NCBI RefSeq assembly: GCF_000317675.1
Contig: NC_019776.1
Coordinates: 2,790,001-2,854,000 of the forward strand
Length of the DNA: 64,000 nucleotides
DNA from: Cyanobacterium aponinum PCC 10605
GTDB lineage: Bacteria > Cyanobacteriota > Cyanobacteriia > Cyanobacteriales > Cyanobacteriaceae
Direction of reading: 5' to 3'
Part shown: one piece after another, positions 47,115-55,848 of the stretch
How the letters are laid out: every line of letters starts with the position of its first letter
Position numbering within the stretch: the first letter of the stretch is position 1
Program-made: the position numbers and the translations under genes
The notes under the pieces: generated by a model
The model's input: the letters and a program-made list of their open reading frames with translations, nothing else
What the model was told of the DNA's origin: nothing
Databases searched by the model: none

Positions 47115-48455
47115 CTAGTTAAATAGCCAAAATGATCCAATATAAATTGAAGAAATAAATAATTGTACTGTCATTATTGGTAATCCATATTTTAAAAAAG
47201 TGTGAAAAGAAATTATCTTTCCATGTTGTTCTGCAATTCCCGCCGCCACAATATTAGAAGAAGCACCAACTAAAGTACCATTTCCCCCCAAAGTTGCTCC
47301 AAACATCATGGCATAAAATAAAGGTAAAACTTCCGGGGGCAGTTGTCCTGTATAGTTAGGATCAAGAATTGATGAGTCAACTAAATTAACATTAACCAAA
47401 TATTCTTTTAATAAAGGTACCATCGCAACCACTAAAGGAATATTGGGGACAACGCTTGATAGTATGCCTACCACGAAAACTAATAATATAGAACCAACAA
47501 AAATATTTTTTCCCAAAACTAATGCTAATATTCCAGATAAATGGCTCACTACCCCTGTTTTTTCTAAACTGCCAATCAAAACAAAAATGGACATAAAGAA
47601 AATAAGGGTACTCCAATCTACATCTCTGAGAATATTATGTACTGTGTCAATTTTACTGTGATGGGCTAATAGTAACGCCAAAGTTGCCCCCAGTAGTGCC
47701 ACTGAAGCAGGGGAAATCGGTACGGCAAGAGAATCCCCAATAACAAAGAATGTAAGTACAAAAACCATGATCAAAGCCCCAAGGATTAACATTCTAGGAT
47801 GATTAACTTGAGGGTGAGGTAAATCTTCTAGGTGGGTGAATTTTGTATTCCAAATTTTGCGGAATAAGAGAGGTGCAACGATAGCTACACTGACGACGGC
47901 AATAATACCTCCGAGGGTTAACTTTTGTAGATATTCGAGAAATGTCATATTTATGGCATCTCCCACAATAAAAGTAGCTGGATCTCCTACTAATGTAATT
48001 AAACCTGCACTATTAGCTACAAATACCATAAGAATTAATAGAGGAACAAAATTAACACCTATTTCTTCTGCTAGGGGAGGGATTAAAGGAGCTAAAAGCA
48101 TAACCGTTGTGGCGTTTGGAAGCACTGCACAAATGGGGGTAGTTATTCCAATGATTCCTAATATGAGGACTTTTCCTCTACCTTTAGCAATAATTACCAT
48201 TTTAGTGGCAATATATTCAAAAATTTTGGTCGGTTCAAATGCCCTAATTAATACCATTACACCAAAAAATAAAACTAAAGTTGCATGGCTTTTACTGATA
48301 AATTCAACGGCTTCTGTAAGAGTAATTGTATGGGTAAAAATCAGAATTAATGCTCCTAATAAAGCTGCGATCGTCAAATGCAATTTTTCTGACATAATCA
48401 GAATAATAACAATAACAAAAACTGAGGCGGAAATAATACTAGAAAGTTCGCTCAT
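47115..48455 (-). CDS. SLC13/ArsB/NhaD-type ion transporter
   Basis: The 446-residue carrier has 11-12 membrane segments with the two-fold repeat of the ion transporter superfamily. The conserved VLPNATTVMLLAPLI loop and its counterpart VPNIPLVVAMVPLLKE each sit at a re-entrant hairpin. FVANSAGLITLVGDPATFIV and GGNGTLVGASSNIVAAGIAE confirm the fold. Members carry arsenite, Na+/H+, silicate, citrate or sulfate; the GDPATFIV and GASSNIV phrases fit the ArsB/NhaD side, but substrate is not decidable. No regulator of ArsR type is adjacent. Confidence 0.88.
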   Translation of the reverse strand: MSELSSIISASVFVIVIILIMSEKLHLTIAALLGALILIFTHTITLTEAVEFISKSHATLVLFFGVMVLIRAFEPTKIFEYIATKMVIIAKGRGKVLILGIIGITTPICAVLPNATTVMLLAPLIPPLAEEIGVNFVPLLILMVFVANSAGLITLVGDPATFIVGDAINMTFLEYLQKLTLGGIIAVVSVAIVAPLLFRKIWNTKFTHLEDLPHPQVNHPRMLILGALIMVFVLTFFVIGDSLAVPISPASVALLGATLALLLAHHSKIDTVHNILRDVDWSTLIFFMSIFVLIGSLEKTGVVSHLSGILALVLGKNIFVGSILLVFVVGILSSVVPNIPLVVAMVPLLKEYLVNVNLVDSSILDPNYTGQLPPEVLPLFYAMMFGATLGGNGTLVGASSNIVAAGIAEQHGKIISFHTFLKYGLPIMTVQLFISSIYIGSFWLFN

Positions 48456-48790
48456 GTTTGATATTTTTGTTTGTTCTGAGAATTAGGTTTTGATGAAGAA
48501 ATAAAATACAGTTTGAGAGTAAATAAGTGGATAATTAACAGTTAAAAAAGGCCACTTTTTCTTGATCGAAACTTTATTTTTTTATCTGAAAATCAATTAT
48601 TCAGCTTAACTAGAATTTGATAAGCTCAAAATAATACTTGATATTTCTCTTCTGAAAAGGGTTTTTTTTACAAATTAACACTTAATAAAAATGGACAAAA
48701 AGAGTCAAAAATATATACTATTAAGTAGCTCAAATTAAATAAGCAAAAGTTTGTATTTGCCCTTTTGGGGACTTCAAATCTTTTAAAGAT

Positions 48791-48816
48791 AAGGGCTAAA
48801 GCCCTCACTACAAACC
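48791..48816 (+). repeat. Isolated REP-like sequence
   Basis: AAGGGCTAAAGCCCTCACTA followed by CAAACC has the same hairpin core and CACTACRAAC tail as the repeats around the RAYT gene at 21 kb. Confidence 0.7.
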
Positions 48817-48989
48817 CTTTACTATTTCACATTTAATTAATCAGAATCAATCACAAATTCTATTTAATATATTTCACACTCATAATCTGAATTGCTCCAA
48901 ATTCAAAAAGGATTATTTTATAGATGAAGAGTTTTGTCAATTAGGAATACCTAATGAATTGGAGGTTTTTACAAATACCTATTCTTTAG

Positions 48990-49041
48990 TCTCCTCTCAA
49001 TGCCTACGAGGTTAGCTGACGGACGAGAACTGAGAGATGTT
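48990..49041 (-). other. Structured sequence resembling an IS200/IS605 end
   Basis: An outer CTCTCA/TGAGAG stem (48994-48999 with 49031-49036) encloses CCTACGAGG and a GTCCGTC element. Read on the minus strand it runs TCTCGTCCGTCAGCTAACCT then GGCATTGAGAGGAGAC. The GTCCG core and GGAGAC end resemble the 1451-1533 structure. No TnpB frame is attached, so it would be a solo end. Confidence 0.4.
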
Positions 49042-49686
49042 CTTTTCTGGAAACACTCCAAAAATAAGCCCCTAAATTGGTTCCCCCGCTTCCTATTTAA
49101 TAATCGAAAAATGATTAGTATTAAGGAACTAGGCTGACTAACTCTTAATAATTAGTTATACGCTTGATTATAGCTTAAGATTTTTTGTTTGGCTTAAGGA
49201 AAATTCTTGTAAAATTTTGCTCTAATTGCACTATTTTTTAATTAACTTAAATCTTACAACCCGTTTAAATTTGACTTCTTTTCGTTGAGCAATAGGGAAT
49301 GGGTAATAGCATTAGCTAGAAATCAAATAAATGAGCAAAAAGTCAATACCTTGCCAATAAAACTTAATAAATAGCTCAAAATTTTATGAATACTACTATT
49401 TGAGATTATTTACTTTTTCTTACTTTTCATGATCAAAAAAAATTAACCGAGACTATGCCCAGAAAAAACATCATCCCTTGATCGAAAATGATGCTATTAT
49501 TTCTCACTTGTCTGAACTTTTCTCAATATTTTTACTGCTTTTATGAGCCTTGTGTATTTTCTTGAAATATGAAAAGGTGGGTTTAAAGTATTTTTTTATT
49601 TGCCTATACTGAAATGAAAAATCCATTGTTATAGTTAAAATAAGAGGAAAAAAGTTAGGATTCTTTTCACCTAGCCGTTAATTGAT

Positions 49687-50799
49687 GTGACAGACTTAAA
49701 AACAGAAAAAGAACAAGAAAGAATTTGTTCTGTTGCTAATTTATTAAAACAGGCGAATAAACCAATTCGGATTCTAGGAGCGATCGCATGGAATCCCCAA
49801 ATAAAAGCTGATTTTTTTGCCCATCAAGCTCAAAAACTACCTGAAGTAGAATACAGTAGCTTTGATGATTCTCCTATCATTGAAATAATTCGAGAAGCCA
49901 GAAAACATATCTTTCCCATAAGTTCTCGTGTGGATATGTGGTTAGAAACTCAAGCCAATGCGATCGAAGTAGGGGCGAGGATGTTGGCAAATGTTGGTAA
50001 ACCTAGCTTCTTTACTTTCTGTCGTCAAGCATACGGAGAACCAACCACAAGACTACGCTACGATGACCAAACTCCTTTACAATTAGCGGAAAGTGTTAGG
50101 GATCGTGTGGCAAGATTAAATTACTTGAAAATCGACATTGATTCGCCTAAAATTTATTCCTCAGAAGATATTAGTCATAAAATTGAAACCGCCATCAATC
50201 CCCATTTTGGAGAAGATGCTCCTCAAATTACTATTGTTGATGAATTATCGGCTAATGCCCTAGCTACTTCTAAACAAATTCGTATTCGTCGAGATGCCAG
50301 ATTTACTGAACAAGATGGGATTCAGTTGATTAATCATGAAGCGTTTATCCACGTTTTAACCTCCATTAATGGTAAAAAACAAACAAAATTACCAATTCTT
50401 GGGGAAGGACACGTTGGTACTACGGCAACTCAGGAAGGATTAGCAGTTTTTGCCGAAGTGATTAGTCATAGCATGGAACTGAATCGCTTTCAGAGATTAG
50501 CAGATCGTGTGTTTGCCATTCAAATGGCGATCGAGGGTGCTGATTTTCTTCAAGTTTATCATTACTTTTTAGAACGTACTCAGGGTAATGAAGATCAATC
50601 CTTCGAAAGTGCAAGGAGGGTTTTTCGTGGTGATATAATCACTGGTGGAGCACCTTTTACTAAAGATGTTGTGTATTTATTTGGTTTATTAAGAGTAGGA
50701 GGAGCAATTAATGCTATTGGCAGATACTCCCATTATTACTCATCTTCCCAAGTAATGTTATTTTCTCGTCGGAAAGTGTCGATCGCACCTTTTAATTGA
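49687..50799 (+). CDS. DUF1704 (QEGLA/MATCAP-type) zinc metalloprotease-like protein, C-terminally truncated
   Basis: The 370-residue frame starts GTG at 49687. It contains the zinc motif HEAFIH (His217, Glu218, His222) and TQEGLAVFAEV with Glu250. These define DUF1704, annotated in bacteria as 'flavohemoglobin expression-modulating QEGLA motif protein', and related to the animal tubulin carboxypeptidases MATCAP. After KDVVYLFGLLRVGG the normal family end (roughly 70 residues with a final SFLNR-like motif) is replaced by an unrelated tail ending RRKVSIAPFN. The last 64 bases overlap the convergent hydrolase gene, which points to a rearrangement at about 50700. Activity may be lost. Confidence 0.85.
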   Translation: MTDLKTEKEQERICSVANLLKQANKPIRILGAIAWNPQIKADFFAHQAQKLPEVEYSSFDDSPIIEIIREARKHIFPISSRVDMWLETQANAIEVGARMLANVGKPSFFTFCRQAYGEPTTRLRYDDQTPLQLAESVRDRVARLNYLKIDIDSPKIYSSEDISHKIETAINPHFGEDAPQITIVDELSANALATSKQIRIRRDARFTEQDGIQLINHEAFIHVLTSINGKKQTKLPILGEGHVGTTATQEGLAVFAEVISHSMELNRFQRLADRVFAIQMAIEGADFLQVYHYFLERTQGNEDQSFESARRVFRGDIITGGAPFTKDVVYLFGLLRVGGAINAIGRYSHYYSSSQVMLFSRRKVSIAPFN

Positions 50800-52418
50800 T
50801 CACTAGATTCTTTTGTAATAAAACTTAATTTAAACTGTTGATCTGTACTGAGATATTCTGCATAGTTCGACTGTAAATAGGGACGAAAATCTTGATTATT
50901 ATTGAGATGAACTTCAAAAAAAGCAAGGGTAATCCCCTTCACATAAGCACTAATTAAATCTTGAGGGGGAAAAGTAAAATGCAGGGTAGAATCCAAAGCC
51001 TCTTTAATTCCACCATCAAGTTTACTAAAATTAACATGGGCTTGTCCCTCAATTAATGCCCAATATTTATTTTCGCCTTGTAACCAAGTAAAAGGTACAG
51101 CTTGTTCAAAAGCTGGAGGTGTTGCAGGATCATCACTTCCTGATCCCATTAGTACGGGAATACCAATTTGACGAATACCTTTTTTGCCAAAAATAAAGCG
51201 ATTTACTGGGTTAGCAGCAAATACGGCTTTGACACGGGGATCTTGAAATTGATAGTCTTGTCTTGGTAAATTTAAAGCCTGACACTGTAATAAAATCGCC
51301 ACGTTTAAACCACTGTAGAGGCGATCGCACGACTGTTGTAAATAGTCAAAATCAATAGCCGCACCAGACACAGCTAAAGCCGTATAACCACCGAAAGAAT
51401 GTCCAGAAACGCCTACCTTTGTGAGATTTAATTTGCCCTGAAATTCACTTTGATTGCGTCTTTCTAACTCATCAATAACAAAACTAATATCTTTGGGGCG
51501 ATTAATAAACTCATTTTCGTCAAATACGTTTTTATTTAATCCCTCAAACATTTCTTTAAAGTATATCACATCACTACCGACGTGTTGAGGTGCAGCCACG
51601 AGAAAACCGTGAGAAGCTAAATGGTTTAAACCTTCAGCATAATCCTCTGGGCGAGAAGATAACCCATGAGAAAAGATGATCACAGGAATATTTCCCGATA
51701 CCCCTTGAGGTGCGAAAACATCTATATAAAAGCTGCGATCGCGACTAGAATCAGTAACTTGCCATTTTTCCTGTTTTACTTGGTATTTTCCTTGTTGACG
51801 AATATCCGACAGGGTATTATAGTCAACAGGGGTATTTGTTCGGGCTTCCTCTTCTGTCCAAGTGCGCATACTTGTAACAAGCAGATCCGTTGCTTTTATT
51901 ACTTTTTCTGTGTATTCAACACCCCCCATAATCAACTCCCCTTGTATTTGTAAATTAGTAGGATAGTTTTTCAACACATTTAATAAGGTTAAACCCGATG
52001 GCTCTAAAGCTGATTGAATAATTCCTCCTCGTAAAGCAATCCCCCCATTTTCTCCTCCTTCAAGGGTGATACCTTTTCCCAGACGAAGCAGAATATCTTG
52101 TCCCATGTTACTATTTAAAAAGCGAGATATTTTCACCCCATCAATATCAACTTTTTTGTTCAAAGCCGCTCTAAACTTTTCTTGATCTTCGGGGCTAATT
52201 CTTTTTAAATATTGTTCTAAATCTTCATTAATTGTGCCATCTTGAGCAAATACTTCTAAAGATTCTACGTCCACAGATAATTTAATTGGTCCATAGGTAA
52301 ATAATAGCTTTTCTGCGGCTTTTACGGGTAAAGAAGTTAAAGTTAAACAAGCTGAAGCTAATCCCAATAGAAATAAAGATAACTTTGATTTGATTTGATT
52401 CGAGTTAAATGGTAACAT
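50736..52418 (-). CDS. Exported alpha/beta hydrolase with DUF1400 N-terminal domain
   Basis: The 560-residue protein has a signal peptide (LGLASACLTLTSLPVKAAE). A DUF1400 domain (about 35-190, VDVESLEVFAQDG, LLNVLKNYPT) is followed by a hydrolase domain of platelet-activating-factor acetylhydrolase type: PVIIFSHGLSSRPEDYAEGL, nucleophile Ser341 in GVSGHSFGGY, acid in GSGSDDPATPP and base in EGQAHVNF. The fusion is common in cyanobacteria; substrates are probably lipids or esters in the periplasm. The C-terminus overlaps the truncated DUF1704 gene. Confidence 0.92.
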   Translation of the reverse strand: MLPFNSNQIKSKLSLFLLGLASACLTLTSLPVKAAEKLLFTYGPIKLSVDVESLEVFAQDGTINEDLEQYLKRISPEDQEKFRAALNKKVDIDGVKISRFLNSNMGQDILLRLGKGITLEGGENGGIALRGGIIQSALEPSGLTLLNVLKNYPTNLQIQGELIMGGVEYTEKVIKATDLLVTSMRTWTEEEARTNTPVDYNTLSDIRQQGKYQVKQEKWQVTDSSRDRSFYIDVFAPQGVSGNIPVIIFSHGLSSRPEDYAEGLNHLASHGFLVAAPQHVGSDVIYFKEMFEGLNKNVFDENEFINRPKDISFVIDELERRNQSEFQGKLNLTKVGVSGHSFGGYTALAVSGAAIDFDYLQQSCDRLYSGLNVAILLQCQALNLPRQDYQFQDPRVKAVFAANPVNRFIFGKKGIRQIGIPVLMGSGSDDPATPPAFEQAVPFTWLQGENKYWALIEGQAHVNFSKLDGGIKEALDSTLHFTFPPQDLISAYVKGITLAFFEVHLNNNQDFRPYLQSNYAEYLSTDQQFKLSFITKESSDQLKGAIDTFRRENNITWEDE

Positions 52419-52443
52419 TTTAAAAATTATTTGAAGGTTTATT

Positions 52444-53103
52444 TTATTGTAATTTTTGAATAAAAAAGGAGTGTTTTTCTGAGTTTAGTTGTTTTTGTAA
52501 AATGGATAAAACTTTAGCTAAATTGTACTCTAAAAGAGAATTAACAGCTAAAACTAATCCGGGAAAAACTTTACTTTCAATTAATCCCTCCCCATCAGGC
52601 TCAAAGGTGAGATATTTTCCTTCATGGAGATAAAACCAATCTATTTTTCGGCTATATACCTGCCAAACAATATATTCTTTAACACCGTGACGACGATAAA
52701 CCTGTAATTTATCATGTAAATCGTAGGAAGCGGTTGAACCTGCTATTTCTACAATTAATTCTGGAGCACCTTCGATATAATCATCTTTACTGACTCTCGA
52801 TTGCCCACCTTTTTTGATCCTTAAAAGTGCATCTGGTTGAGGTTGATTATCTAAGTCTAATCTGACGGTGGCTTTATCCGCTAACTCCACTCCTGGAGTA
52901 TTTGCCATATAAAAACCTAACCAAGTAATAATTAAACTGTGGGGCAAACCATGTCCTTCATATCTTAACGTCGCAGCCATATAGACAACTCCATTGATTA
53001 ATTCTGTTTTGACGTTTTCAGGGATTGTATGGGACAGTTTTTCAAACTCAATACTGTTGAGGCGATCGCCATTTTCCATTGGAGGTATAATTTTAGTATT
53101 CAT
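52444..53103 (-). CDS. Uma2-family (DUF820) PD-(D/E)XK nuclease-like protein
   Basis: The 219-residue protein carries the Uma2 pattern: MENGDRLNSIEFEKL, ELINGVVYMAA, VRLDLDNQPQPDALLRI with the catalytic Asp, DDYIEGAPELIVEIAGSTAS with the ExE/K motif, and YRRHGVKEYIVWQVYSRKID. The family is hugely expanded in cyanobacteria; members are predicted restriction-like endonucleases but their role is unknown. It ends 26 bp before the hydrolase gene start, so the two may share a transcript. Confidence 0.92.
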   Translation of the reverse strand: MNTKIIPPMENGDRLNSIEFEKLSHTIPENVKTELINGVVYMAATLRYEGHGLPHSLIITWLGFYMANTPGVELADKATVRLDLDNQPQPDALLRIKKGGQSRVSKDDYIEGAPELIVEIAGSTASYDLHDKLQVYRRHGVKEYIVWQVYSRKIDWFYLHEGKYLTFEPDGEGLIESKVFPGLVLAVNSLLEYNLAKVLSILQKQLNSEKHSFFIQKLQ

Positions 53104-53216
53104 GGCTCAAATATTCTTCAAATAGATTTTTAATAACTATTCTTCCTTAATTTTAACTCCGAACTCCTGACTCAAATTGTATTGGGTGTCGTTTACTCAA
53201 CCTCAATTACAAACTT

Positions 53217-54107
53217 CTAATATTCAATGACTCGATAAACTGTTGCACCGTCTTGATAAACGGCTTCATAATAAATACCTGCACAGTCATAATATTGAAA
53301 ATCACCATCTTGAATAAGAGTACATCCGTCAGGAAGATAGTTAACGACAACACCAGTAGGAGGGGCAACCACAATATAATTATCGTTAACGGGTTGCATA
53401 TAAACTCCATCGGAGTAAATATAACTGCTAGAGCCAATGTAAACAGTATCATAGTAGGGTGGAGTTTCGTTAACAGTAGCACCAATAATCAATCCCGTTG
53501 TTAATCCTGCTAATCCAGCCCAAGCACCCCATCCAGGTGGAGTATAGTAGCCTCCACCATACCAGCCCCCACCGTACCAATTATCATTAACGAAATCTTG
53601 GCGGTTATTTTGACGGTTTGTCATGCCGTCTTGACGATTGCCTTGACGATCAGTTCTGTTTTCTTGACGGTTTCCTTGATTTTGACTGCGGTCATCTTGA
53701 CGATTTGCCGCATTATCCTGACGATTACTCTGAGCATCACTACGGTTAGATTGTCGATCACCCTGATTCGTTTGACGGGTGCTTTGTCGATCGCTCCTCA
53801 CATCATTTCGATTACTCTGAGCATTACTACGGCTACTTTGACGGGAGCTTTGACGACTAGAAGAATTGCTTAAATTCCCTCTGTTTTGTAAGCTAGTACC
53901 ACTACTGACTCTGGGAGAAGCCCCTCCTCCTCTGGAACTTCTTGAACTGCTTGAACGTTGAACACTGCTAGTTCTAGCACCACCACCACTTCGTCCTCCT
54001 CCACCTCTTCCGCCACCACGTCCTGCATAAGCGACATCGGATAAAATAGTGAGAATGGTTAATAAAACGGTAATGATAAAAATAAAGGGTTTATTGGTAA
54101 GTTTCAT
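53217..54107 (-). CDS. Exported low-complexity protein with Arg/Asn/Gln repeats and a conserved C-terminal domain
   Basis: The ATG at 54107 (AGGAG seven bases upstream) starts a 296-residue protein; the extension to 54170 has no signal character. A signal peptide ends at VAYAGRGG. It is followed by Gly/Ser/Arg blocks, then about 80 residues of a degenerate NRQ/DRQ-type repeat, strongly basic and disordered. After an aromatic stretch (NWYGGGWYGGGYYTP) comes a hydrophobic AGLTTGLIIGATV hairpin. The conserved domain with YYDTVYIGSSSYIYSDGVY, DGCTLIQDGDFQYYDCAGIY and YEAVYQDGATVYRVIE resembles the DUF6515-type surface domain. It lies next to a DUF2092 gene, suggesting an envelope pair. Confidence 0.8.
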   Translation of the reverse strand: MKLTNKPFIFIITVLLTILTILSDVAYAGRGGGRGGGGRSGGGARTSSVQRSSSSRSSRGGGASPRVSSGTSLQNRGNLSNSSSRQSSRQSSRSNAQSNRNDVRSDRQSTRQTNQGDRQSNRSDAQSNRQDNAANRQDDRSQNQGNRQENRTDRQGNRQDGMTNRQNNRQDFVNDNWYGGGWYGGGYYTPPGWGAWAGLAGLTTGLIIGATVNETPPYYDTVYIGSSSYIYSDGVYMQPVNDNYIVVAPPTGVVVNYLPDGCTLIQDGDFQYYDCAGIYYEAVYQDGATVYRVIEY

Positions 54108-54138
54108 AATGAACTCCTGTAAATATAAAGTTTGCAGG

Positions 54139-54153
54139 GTGGGTATTGCCCAC
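54139..54153. repeat. GTGGGTATTGCCCAC dispersed palindrome
   Basis: A near-perfect inverted repeat differing in one base from the copy at 22461-22475, in the 108-bp gap between the two exported-protein genes. Confidence 0.7.
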
Positions 54154-54215
54154 CAATTCTTAACAAGCAAGATGCCTGTTTCACAGTTATATAGATTCCC
54201 CCTTAATAAGGAAGA

Positions 54216-54983
54216 CTAATCAGATGGTAATATTTGCACCTTGAAGTTATCCTGACCGGGGGTAAAGGTAAAAGTGTCTGGAGCAAAGGAGGGTTTAAAA
54301 TTCCAATTAGAAAATAACACCGTATATTGAGGAGCATTGGGTAAATTTTTATAGGTGACGATCGCCTTTTTTACCAAAGGGGTTTCATCTTGACTAATCC
54401 ACAGTTGTCCATCCCAATCTGCCGTTACAATTAGAATTTGATCCGTTTCCTCTCGATTAACTAAGTTACTGCCTATATATAAAGGTTCTTCAACCGTATT
54501 GTCCAAAACAGCACAAGGATTACTGGTAAATAAATTAAACATGGGAATAGTAAAGCCCAACTTTTCCTCAATGGTGTTAAGCATTTCATCGATATTAGCT
54601 GGGGCTTCTTTAGTGGCAAAAACTTTGAGAGTAGGAGAAAACAAAGTAATAGTCTTACCATCATAGTAAAAATTTCGATTACCCTGATCCGCTACGGTGT
54701 CAACTCTTACCATATTTGGTCTTTGCACAGAAACAGTTTTGTAACCGCCATATTGAACTTTTGAACCTGATGTGAGAACGTTGTCATAGGTAATATCCAT
54801 TTCCACACTGATAAATTGTTGACCTTTGAGAAAATCACAAACTTGGGTTAGTAATTCTTCCGTTGTTATCGGTGTTTCTTCTGTTGGCATAACTGGAACG
54901 GTTTGAGCCTGTATTTTTGCTGCTAACTCAAAGCTAGAAGTTATAAACAAAGAGCAAGTTAATAAGATGCGTAAAGAATTCAT
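54216..54983 (-). CDS. DUF2092 (LolA-like) exported protein
   Basis: The ATG at 54983 begins a signal peptide (MNSLRILLTCSLFITSSFEL to AQ). The mature part has the DUF2092 pattern: EELLTQVCDFLKGQQFISVE, VQRPNMVRVDTVAD, NFYYDGKTITLFSP, LVTADWDGQLWI-like segment, and FKPSFAPDTFTFTPGQD near the end. The family is a single-domain relative of lipoprotein carriers LolA/LolB. Two cysteines (CDFL and NPCAVL) may pair. A longer start at 55046 is rejected because it buries the signal peptide. Probably operonic with the low-complexity protein downstream. Confidence 0.85.
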   Translation of the reverse strand: MNSLRILLTCSLFITSSFELAAKIQAQTVPVMPTEETPITTEELLTQVCDFLKGQQFISVEMDITYDNVLTSGSKVQYGGYKTVSVQRPNMVRVDTVADQGNRNFYYDGKTITLFSPTLKVFATKEAPANIDEMLNTIEEKLGFTIPMFNLFTSNPCAVLDNTVEEPLYIGSNLVNREETDQILIVTADWDGQLWISQDETPLVKKAIVTYKNLPNAPQYTVLFSNWNFKPSFAPDTFTFTPGQDNFKVQILPSD

Positions 54984-55085
54984 AAGTTTGATATTGTAAT
55001 TGTATTTAGTAAGGAAATAATGAATAGAGTAAGCATTTCCCGCCATAAGATGGTTGTAGGGTGTTCAAGGGGTTTTTATCACCTA

Positions 55086-55848
55086 CTATGTAGTGTTTGA
55101 ATCTTCCCTTATCCATGCTCCCACTAATTCATAACCGAGAATCAAGATTACAGGACCTACAAATAAACCGAGAATCCCGTGGGCAATAGTTCCGCCAATT
55201 ACCCCCAGTAAAATAATCACAATGGGTACTGGTAGTTGCCAGTTGGATAAATTCTTCTCCTCTGGTGGGTGCTAATCGTAAAACAAATAAAGTTACTCCT
55301 TGATTGAGGCTTTTCGCATTTAGTGTTAATATCACCGCAACTACGATGGAAATTATAAATTTTAGTAAAATTAAACTGATATTAGTTGCTTGTAATAAAA
55401 GAGTTTTAGAAAATTCGACAATTTGGGTTTTGAATTGACTAATTAATGCTTCTAAGTTGAGGGATGCTAACTGCCAAAGTTCACTCAAGGGTTTACCAAT
55501 GATTGGTATATCGGCAATGTCGGGAGAAGGAGGCGGTATCACTAAAGTACCTGTGTCAATGCCTTCTACTATCGTTTGGGCGTTATGAAACAAAACCGTT
55601 GCAATTATACTGATAGGACCTAAAACAATGGCAATTCCAACTAATGCAAGGCTTATGGCGGATAATTTAGCTCGTCCTCCGAGGCGGTTTTTTAGCCACT
55701 CAAATACAGGAAAGAGTGCGATCGCGATTATCACCGCCCAAAGAATGATAATAATAAACGGGCGAATGAGTATAAAACACCAAGCCAATAAGAAACCGAT
55801 GGTAAAAAATCGAATGATAGTATTTATCAATTTAGAGTTATTTTCCAT
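55086..55848 (-). pseudogene. AI-2E family permease with internal deletion and frameshift
   Basis: The first 220 codons (MENNSKLINTIIRFFTIGF to PTRGEEFIQLAT) are a normal AI-2E-type membrane protein. The frame then changes. In the next frame LPVPIVIILLGVIGGTIAHG and ILGLFVGPVILILGYELVGA complete the C-terminus, ending at TAG 55086. Compared with the family about 75 residues between the two parts are absent. So a deletion of roughly 230 bp removed the central helices and shifted the frame at about 55235. It is not expected to work. Confidence 0.85.

Larger units (their letters stand above)
48456..49686. other. 1.2-kb stretch without a gene
   Basis: The region is very AT-rich and has stops in all frames. 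It holds one isolated REP-like sequence (48791), one structured IS-end-like sequence (48990-49041), a small AAAAAGGCCACTTTTT hairpin at 48545 and no HIP1 sites. An ATCATCCCTTGATCGAAAATGATG stem-like stretch lies at 49470-49493. It probably marks an old insertion or deletion site. Confidence 0.7.

Noticed and set aside
47836-48486. 216-codon plus-strand frame opposite the SLC13-type carrier
   Set aside because: It is the mirror of a hydrophobic transporter gene, with no family pattern.
48990-49041. Possible guanidine-II (mini-ykkC) riboswitch because of two ACGA motifs
   Set aside because: The ACGA sequences are not closed by proper stems, and no transporter gene follows in the right direction. 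An IS-end-like structure fits better.
53598-53873. 91-codon plus-strand frame with repeated LTI/TVR phrases
   Set aside because: It is the antisense of the NRQ-repeat region, so its periodicity is borrowed from the real gene.
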